Below, in pieces: positions 24,349 through 37,000 of a stretch of 64,000 bases of DNA (the stretch's first letter is position 1; each line of letters begins with the position of its first letter). Both the position numbers and the translations under genes were made by a program. Below the pieces are notes generated by a model, which saw only the letters and a list, made by a program, of their open reading frames with translations, was not told the origin of the DNA and ran no database searches. The stretch is taken from the NCBI GenBank assembly GCA_025617745.1, contig CM046871.1, positions 32,557,579 through 32,621,578 on the forward strand. The letters run 5' to 3'. The stretch comes from Heliocidaris erythrogramma (taxonomy: Eukaryota > Echinodermata > Echinoidea > Camarodonta > Echinometridae).

Positions 24349-27300
24349 ACGTTTATCACTTTCTGATTGCGCCACTGTAAAAAAAAAATACTGACTAACC
24401 TCTAGATGTACATCCATATGGCAATGGAATAGCCACCAGCCTGGATTGTCAGCTTTGAAACGTAGTATGGCATAGCGTTGAGCCATCATTAATGTATCTT
24501 TTCGTGGAGGCCGATGAAGGTTGCGCTTTATTTCACCTAAAAAGAGATGATCAACATTAATTTCAATTTCATTAGAGATTGTGTTATACCGCCTTGGTGT
24601 TATTAATTTCATTTTGCATTTTAGTATCCTGCACAATTATGACAAAATAATATATCTGAGCGTTAAAGTCAAACTCCTACTTTGATTTTAGCAGGGCCCT
24701 ATACCGGGCATGATATTCTGAAAATGTAATGCATTTTCAATTGGTAAACATAAATTATATTTTTCAATTAATCAATAAATCTTCCATAATTCGGGAGGCT
24801 CAAGGCACCTATAAATTATTGCCCTGGATGTAGCCATGTTAGGCAAGCTGTCCTTGGGCACTGGCAGCAATTCAAGGAGTTACCGCCTTTTTTATTCCTG
24901 GTAAGAATTTCAATGACTTATCCAACCAGAAAATCATTTACTACACCTGGGTTGACATTGGCATTTGTAGATTACGTGTAGTAGTATAGGAAATAATTTG
25001 AGAAAATATACCTTTCTCGTCCATATCTTTTATGGTCTGTAGCGGTAGTTGCTGGCCGTTGTCATAACTGATGACGTAGAAATGGTTACCATGGAGATGA
25101 ATTGGGTGTGGCTCAAATTCTTTCAAAGACTTTGTCACCAATACAAGCTCCACAACCTGAAAATTATAATTATTACAGATCTGTCATGAAATACATCCTC
25201 CCTATAATAGACGGCAATTTAATTTTTGTACTTAACCAAATTACTTTTGTAAAATCTTATATACTTTTACAAGATTGTACATTCTACAGTTTATATAAGT
25301 ATGATCTACATAATTATTGTATCCAGTGACACAGCGCGGGTCCAGCCTTCGAGGAAGCACTGGTATTATTTGGGGCACCGGACTATAACTTACTGCATGA
25401 AAATTAAAGATGAAAGTTAAAGTGAAAAGATAAGAGAGTTAATAGACGGAGAAGGCGTTCCCAACCTTGACCGGTGTCCAAGCAGATACAAAGAAATAAA
25501 GCGAGAGAGAGGGAGAGAGGGGTGGACGGGAGGAACTGAGAGCTTATAGAGGAAGAGAGACGGTAAACAGAAAGAAAGGAGAAATCGAGAGAAAAGAGAG
25601 AGGAAGACAGAGTGTATCTTATCTACCTGTCCTCTACCTGATTCAGTTTGACCTGGATCGCATGAGTACATTCGCAGTACTCTTCTTTACAGTCTCGCTC
25701 ATATTCCCTCATCATCGTCGATTTCGTGCATAGACTCCCAGCTGGAAGATGACGATGATGGGTGAGCAACGGGGCCGTTGGGAGCACGAAGCTGATGTTG
25801 CTCAGCATGTGAGTCCTCTTCGCTGTGTACATGCGACCTCCTTGCTCTACGGAGTAGTATGTACTGTGATGAAGATGAGGAGAGTTACGATACACGCTGT
25901 CGACTTCGATATAGTGGGTGACGTCGGCCTCAGGACGCACGATGTCCGAATCGACGGGACCTAGCGATGAAAGTGGAACACCCTCTTAACAAAATACCTC
26001 AATCCTGTTGGGTTATTTTATTTTCTTAAAAGAAGTTACAAGTTATCTAAATGCTTTCTTGTATTTAGGCATGTCAGTAAATTACAACAAAATAAACAGA
26101 CAAAACAATCGAAGTAAAGCATATATTTTCACATTATCGGACTATAATGTTAAAAAATTAAAAATAAAAGAAGAAAACACTTAATATTTTATTTAGAAAA
26201 TAATGATAGGGCACCATAATATTTCCTCCCGGATGCATAAGCATATTATGAGAAACATATTTCACTAGGGTGGTGTACACGTCGTCTCTTGCCTAAAAAT
26301 AAACTTTCCAGTTTCTAAATTTCGCGAGCGAGCAAAGTGAGCAAGCCCAATTTTGTCACTTATTAGAGAGAGAATGCAAATTTGTAGTCAAAATTTGAGA
26401 TAAGATATACCCCGCCCCCCCCCCCCCTCCCTCCTGTGTGCAAACAATATTTTTACCAATCTTTTATACCTGCGTCTTTGAGGTCGTGAACCCCAGGTGT
26501 TTCAGGTTTGCTTTCAACTATAGGTAAATTGAGAATAATTCTATCTTGGTCATTAGCATCTGGTGGCTTCATTTGCTGAGGAGCTCCTTCATATCTCAAT
26601 ATCGCAACTTCTTCAATTCCCTCGCATTCTGATCCATCCACTCCGCGCACTCGTATCGCGTAGTTGTCGATCGGTTTGTCGGCAGAGATCACGAAATCAT
26701 ACCGTTCGCCTCCCGATATTACTCCAACGTCTACCGAGATCGGTTCGACATCCGCGCCGTCTGTAGAAATTATCAATAGTTTGTGATTGGAGATCGATAC
26801 TTCCATTGGACAGTTTGTGACTGCTGTGTTGATAGTTCGAAACCGATAGCGCAACCCTGGCTTGACAGTGAATATTGTATCTGGGAGTTGAGCTTCTTTG
26901 CCATTCCTTTGGAAGATCTGCCAAGAAGAAAAAAATGATGAAGTTACGATATTTGAAATGCCAACATGAATGAAAATAAGTAGTTACACAAATCTGTGGA
27001 TGGTGGTGTAACCGAATGCTCAAGTTTAGACATTTTCAGATAGACACCTCTGTAAGCAGTGTTGAATTTGGTATTGTTATTTTAACATTTTTATTTATAT
27101 GGAGGGAGAATTATAATGAGATGAACATTGCCTCGACCTACATCAGTCACCTTTCTCTTTGTGCCACGTCCGTTAATAAGAATGGCATCAGGACCTCCTG
27201 GTCCGTCGGCGTGTAGATCCTTCATCATATGCTGCATTGAAAGAGTATCAGTCCAATCCGACATCATTATTACATGATCGACGTCATCGACGTCGTAGAG

Positions 27301-30158
27301 ACTAGCATGAACAATGTCATCCTTTCCTTGTCGTACGACCACGGGCCCGAACAACCCATCGGCCCGCTGCAGCCCCGAATGTGAGTGCCACCATTGTGTC
27401 CCCGGTGTGTCGGCGACGAAATCGTAAGTGAAGGCTTGAGGTCGAGGAATGGGGCACTGCGTGATCATTGATGTCCCGTCCATGTGGGGTGAGGTACGTT
27501 GATGTTGACCATGCCAGTGAATGGTCAAGCCTTCCGAGTTGTCCAGGGCATTGCGGACGGTAACACGAACTCGATCACCCTGGCACACCTGTAAAGCGAT
27601 CGACAGAAGTGTATGTTAATGTAGGGACGGCCTCCCAGGGAAAAGGGGGCGGACGTTCATTTTTCGGGGGAAATCGATCTTCCCCCCTCCCCCCCCCCCC
27701 TCCCCATCACGGAAAATTTATTTTAACTGAAATGCACACTAAACTGCTAAAGAAAAAATAGTACAGAATGAGTTGTGGCTACATAATATAACACCGTTTT
27801 GGCTCTAAAATGATAAATGGTGCAACATTTCAGTATTCCAATCGCTACACTCCCTCGCATAACAATAAAATAGTGCCCCCGTGCCCCAGCCCCTTTCCTT
27901 ATCTACGCCACTATTGAAAGGAATTCCCTGAAGATTTTAAGCGCCACGATTCAGCCAGTGTTTCCCTGCTATGTAGACTACTTGGAAATTTGGCCATCTG
28001 TAATAATTATTTTTTTAAATATAATGTCCGAAATAAAAATTTGTAATAATTTCCAAACCATATACCTGAATACTTGGCCCTGGTATCTGTCGATTGATTG
28101 CCAAGACTGGTCGCTGAACCCCGTTTAAAGCTATACAATGAGGCCGCAAACAGTCACTCGTATTGAAAGGACAGTCATAGCAAGCCTTAGACATGGAGTA
28201 ATACCACTCTGCTACAAAGTGGAAGTCACAGGTTCTCGGCTCAGGTAATCTCGTACAATCCCGTGCGCAGGAAGTGGAATCATTGTAAACACCGTTCGAC
28301 ACATTTGGTGTAGTAGAAGTAGTCGCAGCAAAAGGGTAGAAGGTGAATAAATCTGGACGGAGATGAAGAAAAATATGTATACATCTTGGAAAGAATAATA
28401 TACTACTACTGCAACTTTTCAAAGTAATGAATAAGAGAAATAAAAAACATGATTTGTTGGAATATGACTGCTTTTATACAACTGAAAATATACCTTAAAT
28501 CTAACTATTCCTTTTATATGTTTTTTTCTTTTTCACTGAAAGAAAAATGTATTAAAGATAAATAGGTGAAAGAAAGAAAAAAAAAGGAAAAATGAAATAT
28601 GAGAGAGAGAGAAAGAAAGAGAGAGAGAGAGACAGACGTAGTATACCCGAACATCCCAACACAATACCTCACCTCTTCCAGCCCGACCCCCCCCCCCCCC
28701 CTTCCCCAGTGCACCCTAATCCACGAGTGCCCCTCTCCGTACCCCGTGACTTACAATAAGCGTAAACGTGTGTGTCTTTTAGCATTGTACTCCTGAATTG
28801 CCTCGCCCCCCCCCCCCCCCCACACACACACATGGGCAATCCCCATCCGGCATAGCTTAACTACGGCAACAGAAAAAGTGCACATATTTTGGACGTACGC
28901 CTCTACCTTGGCAAACTTGCTAGAAAATGGTTTTCTACTCACTCACTTCTACAATCGGGAGCAAAACTAACGAAAACCCTAAAGAGGCTTCAGAAAGAGT
29001 CAAGATATTCAGCAAGGCTACCTAAAGTTGAGAACCTTTGCAAATGCTGTTTTATACACTTTATCTTATATTGGGGGCGCAATGTTTAGCGAGCAAAGCA
29101 ATTACATCTTTATATTTTCAAATTTTGAACCCTTAAGCTATTTATAAGAACTATATAGGCCTACTGGGGCGCTAAATTACGAGATCCAGAAAGAAAATAA
29201 TTATGCGAGGGAGCAAAGCGACCGAGCTTTGGAAAATTTTCGCATTTCAAACCTTACAAAACTAGATTTCTAGTGCATTTACAATGCGGATTTGGGGACG
29301 CATACCGTAAGGATTAAGAGATTTTTCATTTCCCCCTTCTTACTTCCTCTCCTTTGCGTTTTTGCGCCCCTCCAAGTGAATCCTGCATGGGGCACGCGCC
29401 CCCTGCTCCCTAGATACGCTAAGGGACAGACCGGGGGAGGGTGTGGGAAGGGGGTTATCCCCCTCCCACACCAGGGACTTTTTCAAAAATCTGTCTAAAA
29501 ACTTGCATTTCAAAGCATCCCAAAATGTTTTTTAATGAAAAGAAGGAATGCACGGATCTACGCCAATGGACGGAACCCCTCAATTGAGAATAACAATGCG
29601 AGCGAACGAATTTTCCTCGATATTTTCTCATTGAAATTATGGAATTTCTTATTTCCTTACTTCTAATCATTAAAGAATGTGATGATATTTCAAGATCAAA
29701 CATAATGAGTTTGGATAATCATTAGTTTTAAGTTAATGTATCATAATTCTTATTTATTTTATCCAAAAATATTGGGGTGATAACATAGGCCATCCCCCAC
29801 CTCAAATTTTTTTGGGATATATACCCCCATCCCCCAGAATCGACACCCATGGTATATATTTATTTTTGCATTACGCAGAGCCCTGTGGAAGACCAGTGCC
29901 GTTTTTATCATTTTAATGTATCTTCTGTTTCATTTTATTGTATACGAATTCTGTACTTTTGTATAATCATTGTAACTGAACAGGCTACTCTGGATAAAGA
30001 ATTGATATAAATAAATAAATAATGCTGTCTTAGCAGTCAGGTTAAATAAACCATCAAACCTTTTCAATTTAAAATATTCACTTACACAAAGCTTGTATGA
30101 GGATGAAAGCGACACCGAACGATGCCATTGATACCATGATGATCAACCGATAGTTCAT
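21101..30158 (-). CDS. Laccase-like multicopper oxidase, membrane-anchored (nine exons)
   Basis: Exons (transcript order): 30158-30086, 28352-28066, 27588-27151, 26917-26470, 25960-25638, 25156-25012, 24536-24400, 22418-22337, 21345-21101. All are GT-AG and in phase, encoding 725 residues. A signal peptide (1-24) precedes a Cys-rich segment (SKACYDCPFNTSDC, RPHC) typical of animal laccases. Cupredoxin domain 1 has HWHG (144-147) and HSH (188-190); domain 2 is exon 4; domain 3 has HPIHLHG (540-546) and HCHMDVHLELGM (609-620). All ten copper-binding His plus Cys610 and axial Met620 are present, so catalysis is expected: one-electron oxidation of phenols, amines or metal ions with four-electron reduction of oxygen to water. 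A helix at about 671-693 and a basic tail make it a type I membrane protein. The real substrate cannot be read from sequence. A tRNA-Arg and two fold-backs sit in intron 7. Confidence 0.93.
21562..21895. repeat. (ATC)n microsatellite
   Basis: About 330 bp of interrupted ATC/ATT trinucleotides, in intron 8 of the oxidase gene. Both strands give long acidic or Met-rich open frames that are artefacts of the repeat. Confidence 0.95.
22268..22309. repeat. 16-bp perfect hairpin
   Basis: GATACATTTCATAACG is exactly inverted at 22294-22309 with a TTTTTAAAAC loop. It lies 28 bp past the oxidase exon 8 donor (minus strand), close enough to affect splicing if transcribed. Confidence 0.6.
22886..23047. 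repeat. Fold-back A (imperfect palindrome)
   Basis: The outer 22 bp (AAAAAGGGAGGACAGCTCT...) are identical in both arms. The inner arms, around an AT-rich centre near 22960, pair with many mismatches. The right inner arm (22971-23022) is the same 52-bp sequence as the loop of fold-back B, with two differences. It adjoins the tRNA-Arg gene and lies in intron 7 of the oxidase gene. Confidence 0.8.
23077..23148 (-). tRNA. tRNA-Arg (anticodon TCT)
   Basis: Full cloverleaf of 72 nt: 7-bp acceptor stem GTCTCCG/CGGAGAC without mismatch, D arm GTCT/AGGC, anticodon stem TTGGC/GCCAA around the loop GTTCTAA (anticodon TCT), 4-nt variable loop, and T arm CCGGG/CCGGG with loop TTCGATT. A box TGGTCTAGTGG and B box GGTTCGATTCC fit the consensus. 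The discriminator A is followed immediately by a T6 run, a polymerase III terminator. No intron and no encoded CCA. It lies within intron 7 of the oxidase gene on the same strand, between fold-backs A and B. It looks functional. Confidence 0.92.
23271..23546. repeat. Fold-back B (110-bp arms)
   Basis: 23271-23380 and 23437-23546 are inverted copies with about two mismatches, starting at CCTCAGCTGGATCCAAGCGA. The loop (about 23389-23438) holds the 52-bp core also found in fold-back A. Arms of A and B are unrelated. Near-identity of the arms suggests recent formation. Confidence 0.88.
23995..24018. repeat. G homopolymer
   Basis: A run of 24 G. Comparable C or G runs occur at about 2154, 4150, 18573, 22656, 24317, 26405, 28688, 28806, 30516, 31465, 31752, 32761, 41384 and 57891. 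Several stand at the ends of repeat elements. Confidence 0.8.
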
Positions 30159-31585
30159 AACACCTGCTGAAAGAATAACAAACCGTTTTTACAGCCAATA
30201 AAAGTGATAGCCCGTATACTACTGCTACTCTTGTCATGAAATTAAGACATCGATATGTTACATGTAAATGTACTTAGAAAATACACTTCACCGTTTTTCT
30301 TTAATTATTTGAGTTTGCTTTGGTGTCTCCTTATGTAGTGGCGGATTTTTTATTTTTATTTTTATTTTTTATTTTTTATTTTTTATTTATTTATTTATTT
30401 ATTTTTTATTATTTTTTTTTTTTGGGGGGGGGGGGAGGGGGCAATCCCAGCCCGTGCCCCCCCCCCCTTTTGAAAGAAAAGTATGCATTGTGCCCCTCTT
30501 TTTAATTGTGCCGCCCCCCCCCCCCCCCCCACTGAACGACTTTTGGAGCGCTGGCGAAATTTTTTTGTCGAACCCCCCCCCCCCCCCCTCATGGTAGAAA
30601 GAAATTTGAAGTTTAAATGTTTGTTTGTTTTATTTCCGTATCAATCAACATTAATTAAAAACACATACAAAGCAGAAAAGGTATGACAAAGAAATACAGC
30701 TGGTGGCCCATTATCAACATCAACTGTAATTATTGCCGCTGTCCTTCTATAGGACCAGTGTAAACGATTTAAATACTAATTTACACAATATAAGTTACAA
30801 ATAAAAATATATACCTCTGTACAATAGCGTATGCCCAAATTTTCATTGAATCAAATCTTAAGCTTTTCTAACAATAGGACATGCCACCAAATATATACGA
30901 TGAGTATAAAGTTGGAAATATAGATTCACTTACCGTTGTATAAATCACAATTCGTCACTGAGGCAATTAAAATTTTATCAGTCGGTATTAATAAAGAAGG
31001 CCCGAGAACAGAAGTACAATGAACATTCCCATGTTCTCAAATGCTGTCTTCTCATCGAAATTTCGTTAATTACAGCTGTCATCGATGTTATGTATGAATG
31101 TCATTGTAACAGTGGTGTCCTTTTACACAACTCAAGCATTGGTGATGTTTACCCGAAGTTATCTCTGCAATTACAGGAGTCCATTGTTGTTTTATGATCT
31201 TTGGACGGTATCTGACCCTCAAAAGATAACGAAGGTTTGCGGAGAAAGATTTGCATGCATGGGCCGATCTCTGTTTTCTGATCATACCAGTATTAGATTT
31301 TTCATAGTCACAGGGCATAGATTTTCTATAATTTGTGATTGGAAGAATCGGTTGTTAAACTATCTTTTAAAATGGTATTTTCAATGATATAAATCCACAC
31401 TTTGTGACGTTTAAAGAGCAATATCGATATTTGTATTTGCTATTGACTGAATACATTCCATCGGAATGGGGGGGGGGGGGGTAAATTGCCTCATTTTATT
31501 CTTTCCATACAATAGTGCTATGACCATAGAAAGTGTCATCTGATACATAATCGAATGGCCAAAGAAGAAAAATTAAAGATATAGA

Positions 31586-31722
31586 AATAAAGGAATAATG
31601 AGAAAATAAAGTGAAAAGATTATGTGACCCCTCCCTGTCCCTCCCCACAATAATTACTTGTGGGGAGGGTCAGGGAGGGGTCATATAATGTTTTCACTTT
31701 ATTTTCTCATTATTCCTTTATT
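31586..31722. repeat. Fold-back with 64-bp arms
   Basis: 31586-31649 and 31659-31722 are inverted copies with about three mismatches and a 9-bp loop. The inner end is GTCCCTCCCCACA. No flanking duplication is evident. Confidence 0.85.
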
Positions 31723-31805
31723 CTTATTTTATGCTCTAAGTAAGACCGGTACCCCCCCCCCCCCCCGCCCCATGTTGCCAGTGCCTTCTAAATGTCTGGA
31801 CCATG

Positions 31806-31900
31806 CAGGGGAGCGTTTCATCAAGCGTTTTATCAGTGATTTTTACCGTCAACTGTTATATTAAGCTACTGAAATCCTTGCTTGATGAAACGCTCCCCAG
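31806..31900. mobile_element. MITE family GAGCGTTTCATCAAGCG, copy 2 (internally deleted)
   Basis: Starts CAGGGGAGCGTTTCATCAAG and ends CTTGATGAAACGCTCCCCAG. It is shorter than the other two copies (95 bp) because part of the right interior is missing. Confidence 0.75.
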
Positions 31901-32009
31901 CCCTACGCCATGCACTCACTGATAACTGACAGGTTGTGGTAGAGAAGAATGATGATTAGGCTTCATAAATTTTTTGATTGGTCACTCTCTAGTAGATGAA
32001 TATTATAGC

Positions 32010-32079
<70 letters not shown>

Positions 32080-32150
32080 TAATATTGTCCATTTATATAG
32101 CGCAGCTAGCCAGCTACTTTACAAATATACTCTACTGCGCTTCACACAGG
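32010..32150 (-). mobile_element. (ATT)n tail and 3' end of an inverted SINE
   Basis: About 70 bp of (ATA)n is followed on the plus strand by TCCATTTATATAGCGCAGCTAG. Read on the minus strand this is GCGCTATATAAATGGA plus (ATT)n, the same ending as the SINE at 17.5 kb. The 5' part is not recognisable. Confidence 0.55.
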
Positions 32151-32239
32151 GGCGGCGTGCCTAGGGGGGCCGGAGGCATAGTGCCTCCCCCCCCCCCCCT
32201 CCCCCCTCCCCCCTCCCCCCCCCCCCCTCCACTTTTTCA

Positions 32240-32640
32240 ACTACCTCAAAAGTACCCTTTTTACATCTGAAAAAATGCCCCCTTTCTCTCTGATAAGTGG
32301 CCTTTTTTTACTACTAAAGGTGTCTCTTTTCCTTTCTAATAAGTGTCGTTTGCCCTTCTGATAAGTGCCCTTTTTCCTCCTGATAAGTGCCCTTTTTCAA
32401 ATCTGATAATTGCCTCATTTTCTCTCTAATAAGTGCCCTTTTCTTCTGATGATATACATTTTTACTTCTGATAGGTGCCGCTTTTCAAATCTGATAAGTT
32501 CCCCTTTTCCTATCTAATATGTCCTCTTTTCCTCTCTCGTGAGTGCCCCTTTTCACTTCTTATAAGTGCCCCATTCCATCTCTGATAAGCACCCTTTCCT
32601 CTTCCGATAAATGCCCCCTATTACCTATATTTCCCACCTT
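32240..32640. repeat. Degenerate minisatellite, about 28-bp units
   Basis: At least a dozen units of the type TCTGATAAGTGCCCTTTTTCC in tandem with many substitutions. It follows a (C)n(TC)n tract. No coding potential. Confidence 0.8.
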
Positions 32641-33282
32641 TTCTTACAAAAAGAGTCATTTCGAACTTCAAAGAATCGATGCTGCTTTATGTAGTAACAT
32701 GTACACATAATTACTACAATGTAAGGCAGTGGAGCTGGAGGCAAGAGGGGCATAATGCCTACCCCCCCCCCCCCCCCCCCCACCTCCCAGCAAAGGATTT
32801 CTTATTGCGCTCGCTCGAAAGTGCCCATAATTTACACCAATTAAGGGCAATATTTTCTGAAAATCTCCCCAAAACTCGCTCGCTACGCTCGCTAGCTCTT
32901 ATAGTATATAATGAAATCAAGCAGATCGCATAAAGTACATGTACGTTGGAAAGACAGGGATAATGTATGAATTAAAAGATAATTCGACATTCCCCAATTA
33001 ATTTGCTGCTGTCATTTGCATTATATCGCTATAAATAATTCTCAACCAAAGGAATTCAGCATTAGAAATAAGTCTGAAAATTTTTGCTCGCTCGCACACT
33101 AGTCATTAGACCATCATAAACAACTGCTAATTGGGAAACTGAAGCAGTGTCCAGAACCACAATGAAAAGGAAGAATATGATGTTTGATAATGTATTAATC
33201 ATGTTACCTGGACTGTAGGGTAATACCAATGTCACAAAAATGGTCCCTTTTTTCCCCAAAAGTGCCCTTTTTGGCTGGTCCT

Positions 33283-33418
33283 TCTTCTTCTTCTTCTTCT
33301 TCTTCTTCTTCGCCTTCTTCTTCTTCTCCTTCTCCTTCTTCTTCTTCTCCTTCTCCTTCTCCTTCTCCTTCTCCTCCTCCTCCTCCTCCTCCTTCTTCTT
33401 CTTCTTCTTCTTCTTCTT
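33283..33418. repeat. (CTT)n/(CTC)n pyrimidine tract
   Basis: About 135 bp of pure pyrimidine trinucleotides on the plus strand. Long Phe, Ser or Glu open frames here are artefacts. Polypurine-polypyrimidine tracts can form triplex DNA. Confidence 0.95.
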
Positions 33419-34052
33419 TTGTAAGCAACATTTTCTGTTTTATATAGTATATACTAATTATACGTTAGAAATAAAATCCGATAATCAAATACTAGTACAT
33501 GTAATATCTACGAAAAATGATAATATTAAGCACAAAGGCCTAGGACTTGCTTGTTATGCATGTGTAGGCTTGTATAAGGTTCTATTTTTTTAAAGAAGAA
33601 AGATAGCTCCTATAGCTTTCTTACCAAACTCGAGATTTAAAACTTTTCATTTGAAAGTATGATCTTGAATATTTTCTAATCCACCGCCCCATCCCCTTTC
33701 TCCTCAATGGTCGAAAGTTCTTGGAGGGGGAAACCCCCTTCCCCGTAGAGATAGTCTATTATTAGACCTTTCGTGGTAATAGTCAAATAAAATAAATTTC
33801 GAAATACATTACAAATAATAGGCAGTTGGATGATAAATCAAAATAATAATAAAGATAACAAATTCAAATGATTTGTGAAGTTGCTCAAATATAGCGAGAC
33901 TTCTGATATTCTCAATCATACCATGCTATTTATAGCTAAAATGCATTTTCGAAGAAGACTACAATTTATTGGATGACGTAATTTGCCACACGCACACGCG
34001 TTTTTCACGTTATTTTCTTGCTTGCCGGAGTCTGAGACTGAGGAAAATAAAG

Positions 34053-37000
34053 ATGTCGGCATCTAAACCTAGGGCTCAAATTACGCATGTCATATTTGAC
34101 ATGGATGGATTATTGATCGGTAAGAATAATAGGCTAATATATCACTATTTGTGGGCTTGAAATTTTTCATTTACGAGATCCAAATTATTGAAGAACGAAC
34201 AAGGAATTGCACACTAAAACTAAGATCGAGAGCTATCACCTTTTCATACGGAAACAGCCTGGACTGTGACGGGGTGCGGTCGGGGAGCTGTGAGATAGAT
34301 GCCTGTTCATCCCTCTCCCGCTATGTTGTGATTCACTTTAGATAGATCTTGATCATCGGTCAGTTAATGGCCTCGTGATTTGTAGGTCTTACTTTTTTCT
34401 GTCTTTTTAGAATTGTTTTTAATCATAATTTTCACATAATCATGACATTCACTCCTCAACAAGTCACAGTGTAGACAGTGCAGTGTAGGCCCTACTCGTG
34501 TCAGTCTCTGTACTCTGTACTGACATGACTGACTACTGTAGTGCTTCATTTTGACCTTTTTGTCATGTTTTTCACCCCCTCCCAACAAAAAAAGAAAAGA
34601 AAAAGAAAATGCCAACCATCTAATAAGAGTGAATCAATTTATGTGGCCTGTTTTTAAAAAAAAAACTTGATTAATTATCATCATTGGAAATCTATTGCTG
34701 TGCTGTGGGAGGGTGTGTCATGCATTAATATTACATCGTGTCTGTATATCATTGTTACTTGTACTACATCATGTACATCTTCTATTCAGTGATCTGACAA
34801 ATTGTCCTCATTCAGCAGTTCTTCTATTAAAGCCCTCTGCAAACTTTACGATCGGTCTGCGATTTTTAAAGAAAGTGTAATAGCATTTGATATGAACATT
34901 TAACACATGAAATCTTTTAGATTTAGTTTAGGTTCTGAATAGTCATATAGATAGCCATATTGGAATTACTGGTCTGCTGCAAGCCTTCTAGTTGGAGGAA
35001 AGGCTAAATCGGCTCCGAATCGTAGTGACATCAGATCAGTCGTACGATTGTCTACGATTATGAGCTTATTTGGCCTTTATTCTGGGTAAGAGGCTAATAA
35101 TGCAACGGTGTGCGGTGGGTTTTCATTATCTGACATAAAGGGTTCGAGCTTGGGTTGCGATTGAGAATAAGGTTAGGTTTAAAGGTTAATGTTGGTTCCA
35201 GAGTTGAGGTTTATAGAGATTAGGTGAGAATTTATTTTTCATGACTAGACATTTATTGTTTCTTTCAGACACTGAGCGCTTGTACACAATAGTATACGAG
35301 AAGGTCTGTGCTAAGTATGGTAAGACTTTTACCTGGGAGGTCAAGCTACAGCTGATGGGGAGAAAGACGATGGATTCCGCTCAGAAGATCATCGATATCC
35401 TTGGTATACCGGTAGATGCAGAGCAATGGGTACGAGAGATCAGCGATGAAATGACCAAGATCATGCCAGATGCTAAACTTCTTCCTGGTAAGAATTTCTT
35501 TTGATTCATGTAAAGGTGCTAATCACAATCAAATATTTTTTAGGTTCCCTGCCAGTAAGCCATACATGAATTCAAAATATTGTCTTCACATATTGCATCT
35601 GTATTCTGTATTCTGTAAACGGGAATTGCAAGGTTGAATACACTATAAATGAAGGTAAAAGTGTCTTGTGAGTAGACTGCTTGATGCACCCATACGAACA
35701 TAGATGTGCATGGAAACAAAGTTCAACTACATGTAGTAATTCCATATAGAAATTGAAGTGAACTATTTATATAATATCGACTGGCCTTGAGGGGGATACA
35801 ACATATATTCCCCGAACTAGATTCATATTACCCAAGTCCAAGACGAGGGTAATATGGATTTAGTGAGGGCATTATATGTCACATCTCCCGAAAGTAGGAA
35901 CCAGTCAATATTGTTGTTATTATTATTATTATCCACATCATACATCTAGAGCAAGAGAAACGTAAAATGGATTCCAAATTGGATTCCAAATCATCTAATC
36001 CCTGCTTTTCGTTGAAATTCGCAAATAAAATTCCCCCTCTTCTCACTGAGCCACCAAGCGAAACTGTGTGAGCAAATAACTGTGTGCTGTAATTGCGCTC
36101 TTCATTGTTGCCTGGATGTTAGACCAGGGAAAATACAAGGCTATGTTGCCTAGTCTTATAACATTTCAAGTCCATAGGCTAGCGTGAAAGAAGGTGATAC
36201 AAGATGTCTGATACAGATAATAATGAATTTAAACTCATAGAAGGTAATTCCGTGGTGTTGGGTCATTTAGTGTCTCATACCTTACCAACTGTCATGAATT
36301 TATTAACATAATTGTCATTGAAAATGCCATTTCCCCTTATATTTGGTCTTATCCAAGCTGTAGCTATTAGGGCTGTCAACTCAAAATTATTATCAGATAT
36401 ACTAGAAGGTATAGTTAATGTATCTTATGGAGCAAGAGCAAAAGGCACCAAGTTCAAAATTATAACTAATTCATCATTACGTAATTCCATTTCTTTATTC
36501 TTGTATGCAGGTGTTGATAGGTTCATACGTCACTTACACAAGCAGTCTATCCCTATTGCTGTGGCTACCGGTTCGTCCACGCCGGCGTATGACCTCAAAA
36601 CGGCCAATCACAGGGAGTTCTTTGACCTGTTCCACCATGTCGTCTGCTCTGGTGATGACCTTGCTGTGCAGAACGGTAAACCCGCTCCAGATATATTCCA
36701 AGTTGCGTCCAATAGATTCAAGGAGAATCCACCAGCATCAACCAAGAATGTAAGTTATAGGTCCGATTTCGCGAAAGAGGTTTATGGTTTAAATCTCCAT
36801 AAGCGTAGTATGCGCATGTCCTCATGTTCAATGGGCTGATGGTAACGTGCTTATATACGCTCATTTTAGTCCAGGCTTGAGGTTTAAACCAAGAATGAAA
36901 ATAAACATTTTTATATTTGAATATATTTATTGTGTATCATTTTGTGTACATGGTTGCATTATCATCAGGGATGCCACTTTTCAGACAAAAGTAGGAATTC

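Larger units (their letters stand above)
30159..34052. other. Divergent intergenic region between oxidase and PUDP genes
   Basis: Both promoters should lie here. Directly upstream of the oxidase ATG, the minus strand has TTATTCTTTCAG followed by CAGGTGTT and the ATG, so a 5' UTR intron is likely. The PUDP side has TGACGTAA (33974-33981), a CRE-like site, 72 bp before the ATG. A composite C/G-rich repeat with hAT-like AGTGGCGGAT spans about 30340-30597. From 30.6 to 31.5 kb I see nothing beyond AT-rich DNA. Confidence 0.5.

Noticed and set aside
33204-33593. Overlapping Glu-rich, Ser/Pro-rich and Phe-rich frames
   Set aside because: They are artefacts of the (CTT)n/(CTC)n tract on both strands.
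36312-36839. 175-codon frame over PUDP exon 3
   Set aside because: Only 36511-36749 is exon. The rest reads through intron sequence without similarity, and the splice sites and phase support the shorter exon.
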